Notes: generated by a model not told the origin, from the letters alone. A stretch of DNA of 58,078 nucleotides from CAZPWQ01 sp964590495 (GCA_964590495.1 CAZPWQ010000010.1:1-58078); one strand, 5' to 3'. Shown: positions 8,107 through 17,061, counted from the stretch's first letter. Numbers and translations: made by a program.

Positions 8107-8971
8107 ACTGTATTCCTTTTTAATCATATTACTGGTCATTTCGGGGTGCGAACTATATACCCAGGATGATTTCGAAGAGCAGTATGTGGTTGAAGCATAC
8201 CTTATTGCCAATGCACAGCTTCCCCATGTCCGCGTATCAAATACGACGCCCCTCGAGGAGCATTATTCTTTTAGAAATGTGGCTTTGAGTAATGCTTCAG
8301 TGGAAATTCGTTTAATAGATACGGATGAAATATTCCCATTCAAATTCCAAAGCAAAGGGGTATATCGGCCTGTAAATAATCATACGGTCAGGCCGGAAGC
8401 TGTTTACGAACTATCTGTTTCCTTTCCCAACGGAGACGTTGTTCGTTCAACCACCAGAGTGCCCGGTAATTTTGACACGGTTAATAATCCGCGAAGAGAA
8501 TATATTTACCAGGAAGAGCAAGTAGAAATTACTGTAAATACAAGTTCTTACCCGGGCAGACAATCCTTCTATGTCTTCACCGTTAACGCCCTGGATCCTT
8601 CGGATGAAAGTCTTACCCCCTTTTACCGGGATATTATTAATGACCAGGATGGAGATATTTCTAATTTTCATGTCAATTCTTCCGGAATTGTAAATGAGGA
8701 TAATTATAAACAAGATGAAAACGGATTAATTACTTTAAACGTGCCATGGCTTGCTATCGCGTTCTTCGGACCGAATGATATTATAGCCAATGCAGTAGAT
8801 GATAACCTGTACGAATTTATTCGATCACAGGAGGTCCAAACCGGTGGTTCCACATTGCCTCCGGGCGAAATTCAAAATATCAATTATAATGTAGAGGGCG
8901 GAATCGGTATTTTTGGAAGTATGGCAAGTGATACAAATCGTGTGACGATAACTATGCCTGAATCGGAATAA
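8102..8971 (+). CDS. DUF4249-family outer-membrane lipoprotein
   Basis: 289 residues with a lipoprotein signal (MKLYSFLIILLVISGCEL, lipobox I-S-G-C, Cys16). The mature part begins with the DUF4249 signature region (YVVEAYLIANAQLPHVRVSN..PL) and shows alternating beta strands, including FRNVALSNASVEIRLIDTD and a C-terminal GGIGIFGSMASDTNRVTI strand. The family is of unknown biochemical function but is typically encoded after a TonB-dependent receptor, where it may act as a surface-exposed ligand-binding or lid subunit. It starts 17 bp after the receptor stop, across a 13-bp duplication, and is probably cotranscribed with it. Confidence 0.85.
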   Translation: MKLYSFLIILLVISGCELYTQDDFEEQYVVEAYLIANAQLPHVRVSNTTPLEEHYSFRNVALSNASVEIRLIDTDEIFPFKFQSKGVYRPVNNHTVRPEAVYELSVSFPNGDVVRSTTRVPGNFDTVNNPRREYIYQEEQVEITVNTSSYPGRQSFYVFTVNALDPSDESLTPFYRDIINDQDGDISNFHVNSSGIVNEDNYKQDENGLITLNVPWLAIAFFGPNDIIANAVDDNLYEFIRSQEVQTGGSTLPPGEIQNINYNVEGGIGIFGSMASDTNRVTITMPESE

Positions 8972-9014
8972 ATTTCTTTTATGGTAAAATTCTTGTTCAC
9001 CTAATACGTAATAC

Positions 9015-9701
9015 ATGTTAATGCGACATTTAATTCTCTGTTTCATTTTTATTTCAGGTTTTGCTACTGTTCCTTTACTGGAAGTGTATGCCCAGAATAA
9101 CGAAACCTTTGAACTGGCCCGTATTAAATACCGCGGAGGTGGCGACTGGTATAATGATCCTTCCTCCCTGAAGAATCTTGCAGGATTTACAAGGCAGGAG
9201 GTTCCAATCGCTGTCAACCCGGAATATAAAGATGTGGATATCGGAAGCCGGGAACTATTTAAGTACCCTTTTGTCTTTTTGACAGGCCATGGTACCATCA
9301 CTATCAATAATACAGAAGCTTCAAACCTCCGGGAATATCTGGATAACGGCGGCTTTCTGTATGTTGACGACGACTACGGACTTGACGAATCTTTCCGGGA
9401 AATGATGAAAGAAGTATATCCGGATGAGGAATTTATTGAGCTTCCTTTTGATCATCCCATCTATCACCAGGTATTTAATTTTCCTGAAGGACTTCCCAAA
9501 ATACATGAACACGATGGTAAACCGCCACAGGGATTTGGATTATTCCGTAACGGACGGCTGGTTGTTTTCTATACCTATGAAAGTAATCTGAGTGACGGAT
9601 GGGCAAATCCCGATGTACATAATGATCCCGAATCCGTCAGACAACAGGCACTGCAGATGGGAGCTAACATATTGATTTATGCACTGACGAATGGAAGATA
9701 G
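9015..9701 (+). CDS. DUF4159 domain-containing exported protein
   Basis: 228 residues with a signal peptide (MLMRHLILCFIFISGFATVP, cleavage probably near VYAQ). The mature protein is almost entirely one DUF4159 domain: ARIKYRGGGDWYNDPSSL near its start, then FVFLTGHGTITI, LREYLDNGGFLYVDDDYG and a hydrophobic AYxx-like C-terminus (GANILIYALTNG). The fold resembles ThuA/glutamine-amidotransferase-like domains; no enzymatic role is established. It lies 43 bp after the DUF4249 gene on the same strand. ATG codons at 9015 and 9021 are both possible starts. Confidence 0.85.
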   Translation: MLMRHLILCFIFISGFATVPLLEVYAQNNETFELARIKYRGGGDWYNDPSSLKNLAGFTRQEVPIAVNPEYKDVDIGSRELFKYPFVFLTGHGTITINNTEASNLREYLDNGGFLYVDDDYGLDESFREMMKEVYPDEEFIELPFDHPIYHQVFNFPEGLPKIHEHDGKPPQGFGLFRNGRLVVFYTYESNLSDGWANPDVHNDPESVRQQALQMGANILIYALTNGR

Positions 9702-9710
9702 GTTTAAATC

Positions 9711-9738
9711 CAAAATCCAAATATTCAAAATCCTAAAC
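9711..9738 (+). repeat. Left arm of 28-bp inverted repeat bracketing the four-helix-bundle gene
   Basis: This 28-bp segment starts CAAAATCCAAATATTC and ends AATCCTAAAC. Its reverse complement recurs at 10163-10190 with a single mismatch. It begins ten bases after the DUF4159 stop and ends four bases before the stop of the four-helix-bundle gene. Confidence 0.9.
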
Positions 9739-9741
9739 ATA

Positions 9742-10089
9742 TTAGTTCTGAGCTGATTTGCTGAGTATACTTCCAAAAATCTTTGTAAGTTCAATTGATT
9801 CTTGAATAAGTGCTTTCCGCTCTTTTGCGTTATCTTTGTCTTTCAATAGTTTAATCCAAAAGGTTGACTCCTTGGCTTCTTTTCGGCAAAGTTTAATTCT
9901 ATAGATAAAGTCTTTTTTGCTTAATGATTCATTTGCTTCAATATAATTAGCTCCCGTCGATCCGCCTGAACGAATAACTTGTTTCGAAATCTCTACATTC
10001 GCTAAAGTCTTTGGCAATCCATTGACATATTTGATCACAGCTTTAGCAAATTTAAATGTACGATCTTCCAGATCATATTTCTTACTCAT
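9742..10089 (-). CDS. Four-helix-bundle protein (23S rRNA intervening-sequence/S23 type)
   Basis: 115 residues, all helical, matching the TIGR02436-type family: YDLEDRTFKFAKAVIKYVN (helix 1), EISKQVIRSGGSTGANYIEA (helix 2 with the conserved RS.GS...NY.EA motif), DFIYRIKLCRKEAKESTFWI (helix 3, with KEA.E..FWI), and a C-terminal helix. The family was first seen encoded in intervening sequences of 23S rRNA and is now common as free-standing chromosomal genes in Bacteroidota; it is related to the Avd accessory protein of diversity-generating retroelements. No reverse transcriptase is present here. The gene is bracketed closely by a 28-bp near-perfect inverted repeat, suggesting a small transferable or structured-RNA unit of about 480 bp. 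Confidence 0.92.
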   Translation of the reverse strand: MSKKYDLEDRTFKFAKAVIKYVNGLPKTLANVEISKQVIRSGGSTGANYIEANESLSKKDFIYRIKLCRKEAKESTFWIKLLKDKDNAKERKALIQESIELTKIFGSILSKSAQN

Positions 10090-10162
10090 ATAGTTATGAT
10101 TAAATTAATCTTCAACAGTAAGACCTTCTGAAATAGGTTTCCTTAAAATAAAATTGGCAACC

Positions 10163-10190
10163 GTTTAGGATTTTGAACATTTGGATTTTG
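10163..10190 (-). repeat. Right arm of 28-bp inverted repeat bracketing the four-helix-bundle gene
   Basis: Starts GTTTAGGATTTTG and ends TTTGGATTTTG; it matches the reverse complement of 9711-9738 at 27 of 28 positions. It lies 73 bp upstream of the gene's ATG. Just beyond it, 10208-10243 holds short degenerate CGGATTTCGGATTT-like repeats. Confidence 0.9.
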
Positions 10191-10315
10191 TGCTTTTACA
10201 CTAGATCATTCGGATTTCGGATTTGCCCTTTCGGATTTCTTTAACATTTCCTTTTGACTGACCTTTTTTTTCGAGATATTTAGTCACCGTAAATAAAAGT
10301 TTAGAGTCTATTGCC

Positions 10316-10759
10316 ATGATTATTCCAATCGCAAGCGATCACGCCGGTTTTAAAGCCAAGGAAACCACGAAAAAGATTCTCGAGGAGATGGGCCATATGC
10401 CCGTTGATTTCGGAACTCATTCTGATGAATCAGTCGATTACCCTGATTTCGCCGTCCAGGTGGCAAAAAAAGTAAGTGATGGAGAAAATGAACAGGGGGT
10501 ACTGATCTGCGGAAGCGGTCAGGGCATGTGTATGACAGCCAACAAATTTAAGAACGTCCGGGCTGCACTGGTTTATGATCCAGATGTTGCCGAGCTGACC
10601 AGGCAACATAATAATGCAAATCTTCTCTGCCTTCCCGGTTCAGACTTCGATGAAGAAAAAATACGGCCGATTTTAAAAGCCTGGTTCGATGCTGAATTTG
10701 AAGGGGGACGCCACGAACGCCGGATTAACAAAATACATTCACTAACCGAGGAAGATTAA
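10316..10759 (+). CDS. rpiB: Ribose-5-phosphate isomerase B
   Basis: 147 residues of the LacAB/RpiB fold. It interconverts ribose-5-phosphate and ribulose-5-phosphate in the cytosolic pentose phosphate pathway. Family motifs are the N-terminal IASDHAGF with its conserved Asp-His, the VDYPDFA segment, and LICGSGQGM carrying the active-site Cys and the anion-binding loop; RHERRINKI is the usual C-terminal basic motif. The ATG is preceded by 226 bp holding only the right inverted-repeat arm and short degenerate repeats. glyA follows after 6 bp, so the two are an operon linking the pentose and one-carbon pathways. Confidence 0.95.
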   Translation: MIIPIASDHAGFKAKETTKKILEEMGHMPVDFGTHSDESVDYPDFAVQVAKKVSDGENEQGVLICGSGQGMCMTANKFKNVRAALVYDPDVAELTRQHNNANLLCLPGSDFDEEKIRPILKAWFDAEFEGGRHERRINKIHSLTEED

Positions 10760-10765
10760 CCATTT

Positions 10766-12064
10766 ATGAAATCCTTAGCTCAACAAGATACGGCTCTGTA
10801 TGGACTTCTTGATGAAGAAAAAAATCGTCAGAACAATAATCTGGAGTTAATTGCTTCCGAAAATTTTGCTTCCCGGGCAGTCATTGAAGCAATGGGGTCA
10901 ACATTAACCAACAAATATGCAGAAGGGTTGCCGGGTAAACGATATTACGGCGGCTGCGAAATCGTCGATAAGGTTGAAGATATAGCACGCAACCGTGCTA
11001 AAGAATTATATGGTGCTGAATGGGTAAATGTTCAGCCGCATTCCGGTGCGCAGGCTAATGCAGCTGTTTATTTGAGCTTTATGAAACCGGGGGAAACTCT
11101 GCTCGGGCTAGATCTTTCACATGGCGGACATCTGACGCATGGATCGCCGGTTAATTTCTCGGGAATCCTGTATGAATCAAAATTCTATGGTGTTGACAAA
11201 GAAACCGGGCGCATTGATATGAACCAGGTTAGGGAGCAGGCAAAAAAAGGAAGACCAAAACTGATATCTATCGGTGCTTCCGCATATCCCCGCGACCTGG
11301 ATTATAAAGCTTTTCGTGAAATTGCAGATGAAGTTGGTGCTTATCTCTGGATGGATATGGCACACACAGCCGGTTTAATAGCGGCGGGATTACTGAATGA
11401 TCCTCTTCCCCATTGTCATGTGGTAACCACAACCACACACAAAACACTGCGGGGGCCGCGCGGAGGTATGATTTTAATTGGCAAAGACAGTGAAAATACC
11501 CTGGGAGTGACAGCCCGTAAATCGGGCCGGACCAAAAACTGGAGCGAAGTTCTCGATTCGGCGGTATTCCCGGGCACACAGGGAGGACCACTGATGCATG
11601 TTATCGCTTCAAAAGCAGTGGCTTTCGGCGAAGCGCTTACCGACGATTTTAAAACATATCAGCAACAGGTAAAAAATAATGCTGATGCCCTGGCGGGTAA
11701 ATTTTTGGAAATGGATTACAACCTGGTCAGCGACGGTACCGACAATCATCTTATTCTAATGGATCTGAGAAATAAAAATCTAACCGGTAAAAAGGCTGAA
11801 GAAGCTCTTGAACAGGCAAATATTACGTTGAATAAAAATATGGTTCCCTTCGATACGGAAAGTCCGTTTGTAACTTCGGGAATACGTATCGGATCACCCG
11901 CTATGACTACCCGGGGAATGGGAACCGGTGAATTTGAATATATTGCCGAATTAATTGACCGTGTTTTACAAAACCCGGCTAACGAATCTACTATTAAGAA
12001 AGTCAATAATGAAGTCCGGGACTTGTGTGAACAGTTTCCGCTCTATGATTTTGTTACGGCATAA
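10766..12064 (+). CDS. glyA: Serine hydroxymethyltransferase
   Basis: 432 residues, a fold-I PLP enzyme that converts serine and tetrahydrofolate to glycine and methylene-THF. It has NLELIASENFAS at the N-terminus, KYAEGLPGKRYYGGCE, the Schiff-base Lys226 in TTTTHKTLRGPRGG, FPGTQGGP, and a C-terminal GxRIGSPAMTTRGM. Length and motif order are those of bacterial SHMT. It starts 6 bp after rpiB and shares its transcript; tatC begins 28 bp after its stop. No glycine riboswitch-like structure is apparent upstream. Confidence 0.97.
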   Translation: MKSLAQQDTALYGLLDEEKNRQNNNLELIASENFASRAVIEAMGSTLTNKYAEGLPGKRYYGGCEIVDKVEDIARNRAKELYGAEWVNVQPHSGAQANAAVYLSFMKPGETLLGLDLSHGGHLTHGSPVNFSGILYESKFYGVDKETGRIDMNQVREQAKKGRPKLISIGASAYPRDLDYKAFREIADEVGAYLWMDMAHTAGLIAAGLLNDPLPHCHVVTTTTHKTLRGPRGGMILIGKDSENTLGVTARKSGRTKNWSEVLDSAVFPGTQGGPLMHVIASKAVAFGEALTDDFKTYQQQVKNNADALAGKFLEMDYNLVSDGTDNHLILMDLRNKNLTGKKAEEALEQANITLNKNMVPFDTESPFVTSGIRIGSPAMTTRGMGTGEFEYIAELIDRVLQNPANESTIKKVNNEVRDLCEQFPLYDFVTA

Positions 12065-12092
12065 TCATTCTATAGAAGTACTAACAAACTGA

Positions 12093-12947
12093 ATGAATCC
12101 GACTGAAGAGCGTCAAATAATGAAGAATGATCCGCCGGAGGCAAAACCTCCGAAGGATCGTACTGCCGATATGTCTTTTTTAGACCATCTTGAAGAATTA
12201 AGATGGAGAATTATAAAAGGATTGGCGGGAATTGGTCTCGGAATAATCATCGCCTTCTTTTTTGGTGATTTTCTTGTCGATGTCGTAATTCTGGGCCCTA
12301 CCCGCGCCGACTTTATTGTCTATGAATTCCTTCGAATGGATGCCATAGATCTGACGCTCCAGAGCAGAAAACTACCGGGCCAGTTTTTTACCTACTGGGG
12401 TACCCTGATCGTTTTTGGTGCCATTATCGGCTCCCCTATATTCTTTTATCAAATGTGGTCGTTCATAGAACCGGCTCTTGAAAGTTCTGAAAAATGGAAA
12501 ACAAGAGGCCATACTGTTTTTATTACCGGTTTCTTCTTGCTGGGCGTTTGCTTCGGTTACTTTATACTGGTTCCGTTCGCGCTGCAGTTTTTCAGCCAGT
12601 TTCAAATATCTGCAAGTATCCATAACGACTTTGACATCAATGAATACTTCAGCTCACTGACAATGTGGGTTATCTCCTGCGGGATAATATTTCAGCTTCC
12701 GGTACTCAGCTATTTTCTGTCCCGCTTTGGATTGCTCACTCCCGAATTTCTGAGGCAATACCGTCGTCATGCTATCGTATTCTGTTTTATAATGTCAGCT
12801 TTTTTGACTCCGCCTGATCCTATTTCTCAGATTTTAATTTCGATTCCCTTAATTCTCCTTTTTCAACTGTCGGTCTGGGTAAGTAAGATGGGAGTGCGAA
12901 AACGCAACAAAGATCTGGAAAGAGCGTTTGGTAATAGTGATGGCTAA
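12093..12947 (+). CDS. tatC: Sec-independent protein translocase subunit TatC
   Basis: 284 residues with the diagnostic cytoplasmic N-terminal motif MSFLDHLEELRWRI, six predicted transmembrane helices, and the conserved periplasmic/first-loop and FxLPVLSYFLSRFG region (FQLPVLSYFLSRFGLLTPEFL). TatC is the signal-peptide receptor of the Tat system, which exports folded proteins across the inner membrane. It has a ~25-residue charged N-terminal extension; an internal ATG at 12120 is an alternative start. TatA/TatE is not encoded nearby. The position after glyA suggests co-transcription, without an obvious functional link. Confidence 0.95.
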   Translation: MNPTEERQIMKNDPPEAKPPKDRTADMSFLDHLEELRWRIIKGLAGIGLGIIIAFFFGDFLVDVVILGPTRADFIVYEFLRMDAIDLTLQSRKLPGQFFTYWGTLIVFGAIIGSPIFFYQMWSFIEPALESSEKWKTRGHTVFITGFFLLGVCFGYFILVPFALQFFSQFQISASIHNDFDINEYFSSLTMWVISCGIIFQLPVLSYFLSRFGLLTPEFLRQYRRHAIVFCFIMSAFLTPPDPISQILISIPLILLFQLSVWVSKMGVRKRNKDLERAFGNSDG

Positions 12948-13075
12948 AAAAATGTACGGATTTAAGATTTTATACTTTCTTGACCTGTACAAATCCGTTA
13001 AATTTACCTTGGCAGCCAGGGAAAAAGTGACTTTATTACGTTTATTTTCACCAAATTTTTAGTATTAAATACATT

Positions 13076-13615
13076 ATGAGATTAAGTAAACACCAATTTT
13101 TACCGCTGTTAACTGTCGCATTTGCTCTCTTAATCCTGCAAGCCTGTGGTGAAGACAACAGAAACGTATTTGCACCGGATTATAGCGGAGCTCCCGCCCC
13201 CTTTGATACAACGGAACATGTAAACAAAGAAATCATAAATTCACAAGGCGCGCAGGTAACCCTTTATGTCCTTCAGGAAGGCGGCAGTCAGGATAGTGTA
13301 ATATACCGTGATGAAATTTCCGTAAGGTATACCGGCCGAACTACTGACGGTGAGATTTTTGAAAGCAGCTATGTAAACGGTTCAGAAGCACCCCGTACGT
13401 TTCAGAATCTAACGCCGGAGCCAATAGGGAATGATTCACCGCTAATCGATGGCTTTAGGTTGGGTTTACTGGGGATGCAGGAAGGTGAAATGCGAACAAT
13501 TGTTATTCCTCCTTCTCTTGGATATGGAGAAAGTGACGATCCACAGAGGGCTTCCGGTCTTCAAAATGAAACACTGATTTTCGATGTGGAATTGGTGGAA
13601 ATACGCGGTATCTAA
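13076..13615 (+). CDS. FKBP-type peptidyl-prolyl isomerase lipoprotein
   Basis: 179 residues with a lipoprotein signal (LLTVAFALLILQACGE, lipobox L-Q-A-C). Residues ~70-178 form a single FKBP domain: ISVRYTGRTTDGEIFESSY, LIDGFRLGLLGMQEGEMRTI (the family GF..GL.GM..GE motif), IPPSLGYGE and a closing IFDVELVEI strand. It should assist folding of envelope proteins by proline isomerisation, anchored to a membrane facing the periplasm or surface. The upstream 128 bp contains a short ACGGATTT/AAATCCGT inverted pair that is not a clear terminator. The gene appears to be monocistronic. Confidence 0.9.
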   Translation: MRLSKHQFLPLLTVAFALLILQACGEDNRNVFAPDYSGAPAPFDTTEHVNKEIINSQGAQVTLYVLQEGGSQDSVIYRDEISVRYTGRTTDGEIFESSYVNGSEAPRTFQNLTPEPIGNDSPLIDGFRLGLLGMQEGEMRTIVIPPSLGYGESDDPQRASGLQNETLIFDVELVEIRGI

Positions 13616-13626
13616 TACCTCAATAC

Positions 13627-13691
13627 TTTTACCACTAAGTCATTAAGCACACTTACGTTTACTTAGTATTCTAACTGCCTCAGTGGTAAAG
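13627..13691. repeat. Intergenic 'ACCACTAAG'-type palindromic repeat
   Basis: TTTACCACTAAGTCATTAAG near the start is closed by AGTGGTAAA at 13682-13690, a 9-bp inverted end pair. It lies between the convergent FKBP and alr genes. A related copy, also ending in TTAGTGGTTTA, is at 52092-52202. Confidence 0.7.
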
Positions 13692-13706
13692 CGGACTATA
13701 ATTTCA

Positions 13707-14777
13707 CTAGCCATCTTGATATGTTCTCGGAATTTTCCGAGAAATACCTGTTAATATTTCATATGGAATAGTATTCAGCTTTACAGCCCAATCTCTTGCT
13801 GTCAATTTCTGCCGGGTTAACAGATCGACTTCGGTTCCGGGGGGATAATACTGCTCACCCAGAAATATCATGGTATAATTCATTGTTATCCTGCCGACAA
13901 CATCATATAATTTTGAATTGATTTCGACCTTCAGCTGCCCGGAAAGATTCCTTCGAAGACCATCATCATATCCAACCGGAATAACTCCTATATAACCATC
14001 CACGGGCATATGCCACGAAGCGCCATAACTGATTGTATCTCCCGCTTTTTTCTTTTTAGTTTCAATCAGGTGAGATGACCACGTTAATACCGGTTGTAAT
14101 TCCTCAATTTTTTCTTCGCCCGGTTCATATCCATATAATCCGATTCCCAGGCGAACTGCCTGGAATTGATTAAATGTATAAAAAGAACTCGCCCCAGTAT
14201 TACATATATGTGCAGGTAAATCAGCCGGAAAACTTTTTTTAATCTGTCGAAACAATTCATACTGTTCATCTACCTTCCCAGAACCGGACCTATCCGCGGT
14301 AGCAAAATGAGAATATATACCCGTACAGTTGAGATCCTTTTTCTGTTCCACAATTCCTGAAACTTTTTCGGCTTGTTCGGGAAGAAAACCAAGACGCCCC
14401 ATCCCGGTGTCAAAATTTAAATGATAGGCTGTGTCCGCTTTCAAAATATTAAAATGCATAGCCGCACTAACCGTAGCTGTTAAATTATATTCAGGATAAA
14501 GCGACACCAACTCCTTTTCCGGTACTGTGAAAACAAGGATAGGTCCGGTAATACCGGATTCCCGCAGTTCAATACCTTCATTAATATCATTGACTGCAAA
14601 TGAATCTACAAGAGGCTGAAGAGCCTTTGCAACCGGTACAGCGCCGTGGCCATAAGCATCCGCCTTTACTACGGCCATTATTTCCGCAGCAGCCTTAACT
14701 TTCCGCCTCAGTACTTTCAGGTTATTTCGAAGTACCCTAAGATCTACCGTAACAGTGGAATTAAGCTTTTGACTCAT
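13707..14777 (-). CDS. alr: Alanine racemase
   Basis: 356 residues from the ATG at 14777 (preceded by GGTGAAAAA; an in-frame TTG at 14804 would add nine). PLP-dependent racemase supplying D-alanine for peptidoglycan. It shows the Schiff-base Lys in VVKADAYGHG, TGMGRLGF, IGLYGYEP, the catalytic-Tyr region ISYGASWHM, IPVGYDDGL and a C-terminal EILTGISRKIPRTY. All expected elements are there, so this looks like the biosynthetic enzyme. A second, divergent family member is at 41053-42246. It is divergent from sppA across a 311-bp spacer occupied by repeat A. Confidence 0.93.
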   Translation of the reverse strand: MSQKLNSTVTVDLRVLRNNLKVLRRKVKAAAEIMAVVKADAYGHGAVPVAKALQPLVDSFAVNDINEGIELRESGITGPILVFTVPEKELVSLYPEYNLTATVSAAMHFNILKADTAYHLNFDTGMGRLGFLPEQAEKVSGIVEQKKDLNCTGIYSHFATADRSGSGKVDEQYELFRQIKKSFPADLPAHICNTGASSFYTFNQFQAVRLGIGLYGYEPGEEKIEELQPVLTWSSHLIETKKKKAGDTISYGASWHMPVDGYIGVIPVGYDDGLRRNLSGQLKVEINSKLYDVVGRITMNYTMIFLGEQYYPPGTEVDLLTRQKLTARDWAVKLNTIPYEILTGISRKIPRTYQDG

Positions 14778-14847
14778 TTTTTCACCAATTCTGGGGATAG
14801 ACAAAATTCAATGTAAAGCATTTTATTATACAAATCAGGTTACCCGG

Positions 14848-14983
14848 AATTGAGTTTTGATTTATTGAGGGGGAATGGAACGCAGATGACGCGGATTGAG
14901 CGGATTTGCACAGGATAAAAGCAAGACGCTGTCGAATGCCTGTATATCCTTGTTCACTGTCCACTGACACACTGTTCACTGGG
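14848..14983 (+). repeat. Dispersed intergenic repeat, copy A (core plus tail)
   Basis: The core (14848-14929) reads ATTGAGTTTTGATTTATTGA, then GGAACGCAGATGACGCGGAT, TGAGCGGATTTGCACAGG and AAAAGCAAGACG. The same core recurs at 18041-18119 and, inverted, at about 41006-41055. The tail (14951-14983) is a degenerate array of TTCACTG/CCACTGA words. It occupies the divergent alr/sppA spacer. Confidence 0.85.
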
Positions 14984-15088
14984 TATGCGGCATTGTATAT
15001 CATTTAGCCTTTTCATAACATACCCGTATAATATCCGTAATAAAATTCACTGTTAAACTACACCTGCAACCAATCGACATTATAAAGA

Positions 15089-16882
15089 ATGAAATTTTTT
15101 AAAACCCTTTTAGCTGCAACACTGGGTACTTTTATCGCCTTGTTTCTCATATTCATCGTGCTGTTGATCACTATTTCAAGCAGTGCCGATGAAGCAGAAC
15201 CCTATATTCGCGAGAACACAGTTTTGGAAATTGCTTTAAGTGGTTCGATCCCCAGTCAAACATCATCAAACCCAATGGATGAAATATTCAGCCAGGGCAG
15301 TCAGGATCAAGTATCGCTTCAATCATTGAAAAAAAACCTTGAAAAAGCTGAAAGTCATGATAAAATCAAAGGTATTTTGCTGCGCATTGATTTTATTTCG
15401 GAGGGATGGGCCAACCTGGAGGAGGCAAGAAGGCTTATCAGTGAGTTTAATGAACGATCGGATAAATTTGTTTTTGCGACTACCAATGATATCGGATTTA
15501 ACGAAAAAGGATATTTTCTTGCTTCTGCCGCCGACTCGGTGTTTTCTCCACCGGAATCCTATTTCGAGTTTGACGGTTTTTTCAGCCAGGTTACCTTTTA
15601 TGATGGATTATTTGAAAAAATGGGAATCGAAACGGAAATCACCCGGCACGGGAAATATAAAGGTGCCGTGGAACCTTACTTCCGCCAGGATCTTTCCGAA
15701 GAAAATGAATATCAGCTAACCCAGATATTAAATGAGATTCACTCGACCTTTTTAACTGCGGTCAGCAGCAAAACAGGATACACTGCAGATGAATTAAATA
15801 GTATTCTTAATAGTGAACCACGCCTTACCTCTTCCTTCGCTTTCGAGGAAGGATTTGTAGATTCGTTACTTTACGACGAAGAACTTACATCCCTTATAAA
15901 AAAACGAATGGAGATAGATGAAGACCGTACGCTGCAAACGGTTTCTCATAAACGTTATAGCAGGGTTTCGAATCAAACTGCGGGAGTACCTGCAAGCGGG
16001 TCTTCCGATAAAATTGCTGTTCTATACGCTGACGGACCCATTCTCCCTGATTTAAATTCTGATTCGCCCTTAAGTAATCAACAGTATATCACCGTAAAGT
16101 TTATTGAAGAACAGCTGGAGAAAATTCAGGATAACAATGATGTTAAAGCTCTTGTTGTAAGGGTGAATAGTCCGGGCGGTGCAAGCAGTACTTCCGATAT
16201 GATCTGGAATAAACTGAAGGAAACGAAAAATGATATTCCGGTAATAGTATCCATGGGACCTATTGCTGCCTCCGGGGGGTATTATATCGCAATGGCAGCA
16301 GACTCAATTGTAGCGGAACCCACGACTATTACCGGCTCTATCGGTGTGTTTGGAACGAAGTTTAATATGAGAGAACTGTTTAACGAAAAATTGGGTATCA
16401 CTTTTGATGGAATTAAAACAAATGAGCATGCCGACTGGCTTACTATGAACCGGGGTTTTACTTCCAGCGAAGCAAAAGCTTTCCAGCAATTCGTGGACAA
16501 GTCGTATCGTTCATTTATTGAGAAGGTGGCTGAATCACGCAATATGAAAGTGGATGAAGTAGATGTCATCGCACAGGGTCGGGTATGGACAGGAGCAGAT
16601 GCCCGGGAAAATGGATTGGTGGATGTTTTGGGAGGAATGGATCAGGCTGTTCGCCTTGCAGCAGGAAAAGCCGATATCTCAGAATATACGCTGGAAACCT
16701 ATCCAAAAGCCAAAACATTTTATGAGCTGCTAATGGGATCGGCAAATGCACAGGCAAAAAATTTACTTGGCCAAATAGGCCTTTTCCCAAATTCTGAAAT
16801 AGAAAAACTGAAAAAACAAGCTGAAATGTTTTCAAAAGGAAGTATTCTGACTCTGTTCCCATATGAATTGGTTATTGAGTAA
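15089..16882 (+). CDS. sppA: Signal peptide peptidase SppA, long (67K) type
   Basis: 597 residues, family S49. One N-terminal membrane anchor (FIALFLIFIVLLITI) is followed by two tandem S49 domains facing the periplasm. The Ser-Lys dyad is split as in E. coli SppA: Lys191 in GKYKGAVEPY from the first domain and Ser395 in GPIAASGGYY from the second, 204 residues apart. VNSPGGASSTSD is the adjacent oxyanion region. The enzyme degrades signal-peptide remnants in the membrane. Start ATG follows a 284-bp spacer holding repeat A. A 308-bp repeat-filled gap follows before the MBL gene. Confidence 0.95.
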   Translation: MKFFKTLLAATLGTFIALFLIFIVLLITISSSADEAEPYIRENTVLEIALSGSIPSQTSSNPMDEIFSQGSQDQVSLQSLKKNLEKAESHDKIKGILLRIDFISEGWANLEEARRLISEFNERSDKFVFATTNDIGFNEKGYFLASAADSVFSPPESYFEFDGFFSQVTFYDGLFEKMGIETEITRHGKYKGAVEPYFRQDLSEENEYQLTQILNEIHSTFLTAVSSKTGYTADELNSILNSEPRLTSSFAFEEGFVDSLLYDEELTSLIKKRMEIDEDRTLQTVSHKRYSRVSNQTAGVPASGSSDKIAVLYADGPILPDLNSDSPLSNQQYITVKFIEEQLEKIQDNNDVKALVVRVNSPGGASSTSDMIWNKLKETKNDIPVIVSMGPIAASGGYYIAMAADSIVAEPTTITGSIGVFGTKFNMRELFNEKLGITFDGIKTNEHADWLTMNRGFTSSEAKAFQQFVDKSYRSFIEKVAESRNMKVDEVDVIAQGRVWTGADARENGLVDVLGGMDQAVRLAAGKADISEYTLETYPKAKTFYELLMGSANAQAKNLLGQIGLFPNSEIEKLKKQAEMFSKGSILTLFPYELVIE

Positions 16883-16915
16883 TTAGCAGATGATATTTTG
16901 ATGATTATTGAACTG

Positions 16916-16974
16916 CCTGGAAAATCCCCCTTAGCAAAGGGGGTGCGGCTTTAGCCGCGGGGGTTGTTTCCAGG
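16916..16974. repeat. G/C-run hairpin repeat (left copy)
   Basis: CCTGGAAA at 16916 and TTTCCAGG at 16967 close a structure containing CCCCCTTAGCAAAGGGGG and GCGGCTTTAGCCGC. It lies 34 bp after sppA and may also help terminate transcription, though no U-tract follows. Confidence 0.75.
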
Positions 16975-17061
16975 AATATGAGCTTAATCGCTAAGATAGC
17001 AATAATTTGTTATAATGAAGATATTGAGCCGAATTCCAATTTGTTTTCTTACACAAAGATG

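Noticed and set aside
9742..10089. A diversity-generating retroelement (Avd-like accessory gene)
   Set aside because: No reverse transcriptase, template repeat or variable C-type lectin gene lies nearby; the family resemblance alone is not enough.
12957..13000. Rho-independent terminator after tatC
   Set aside because: ACGGATTT and AAATCCGT are 8-bp arms with a long loop and no U-tract; more likely a remnant of the GCGGAT-type repeat.
14951..14983. A CRISPR array in the short-word repeats
   Set aside because: Words are ~10 bp, imperfect and contiguous, without conserved repeats of 24-40 bp separated by unique spacers; no cas genes.
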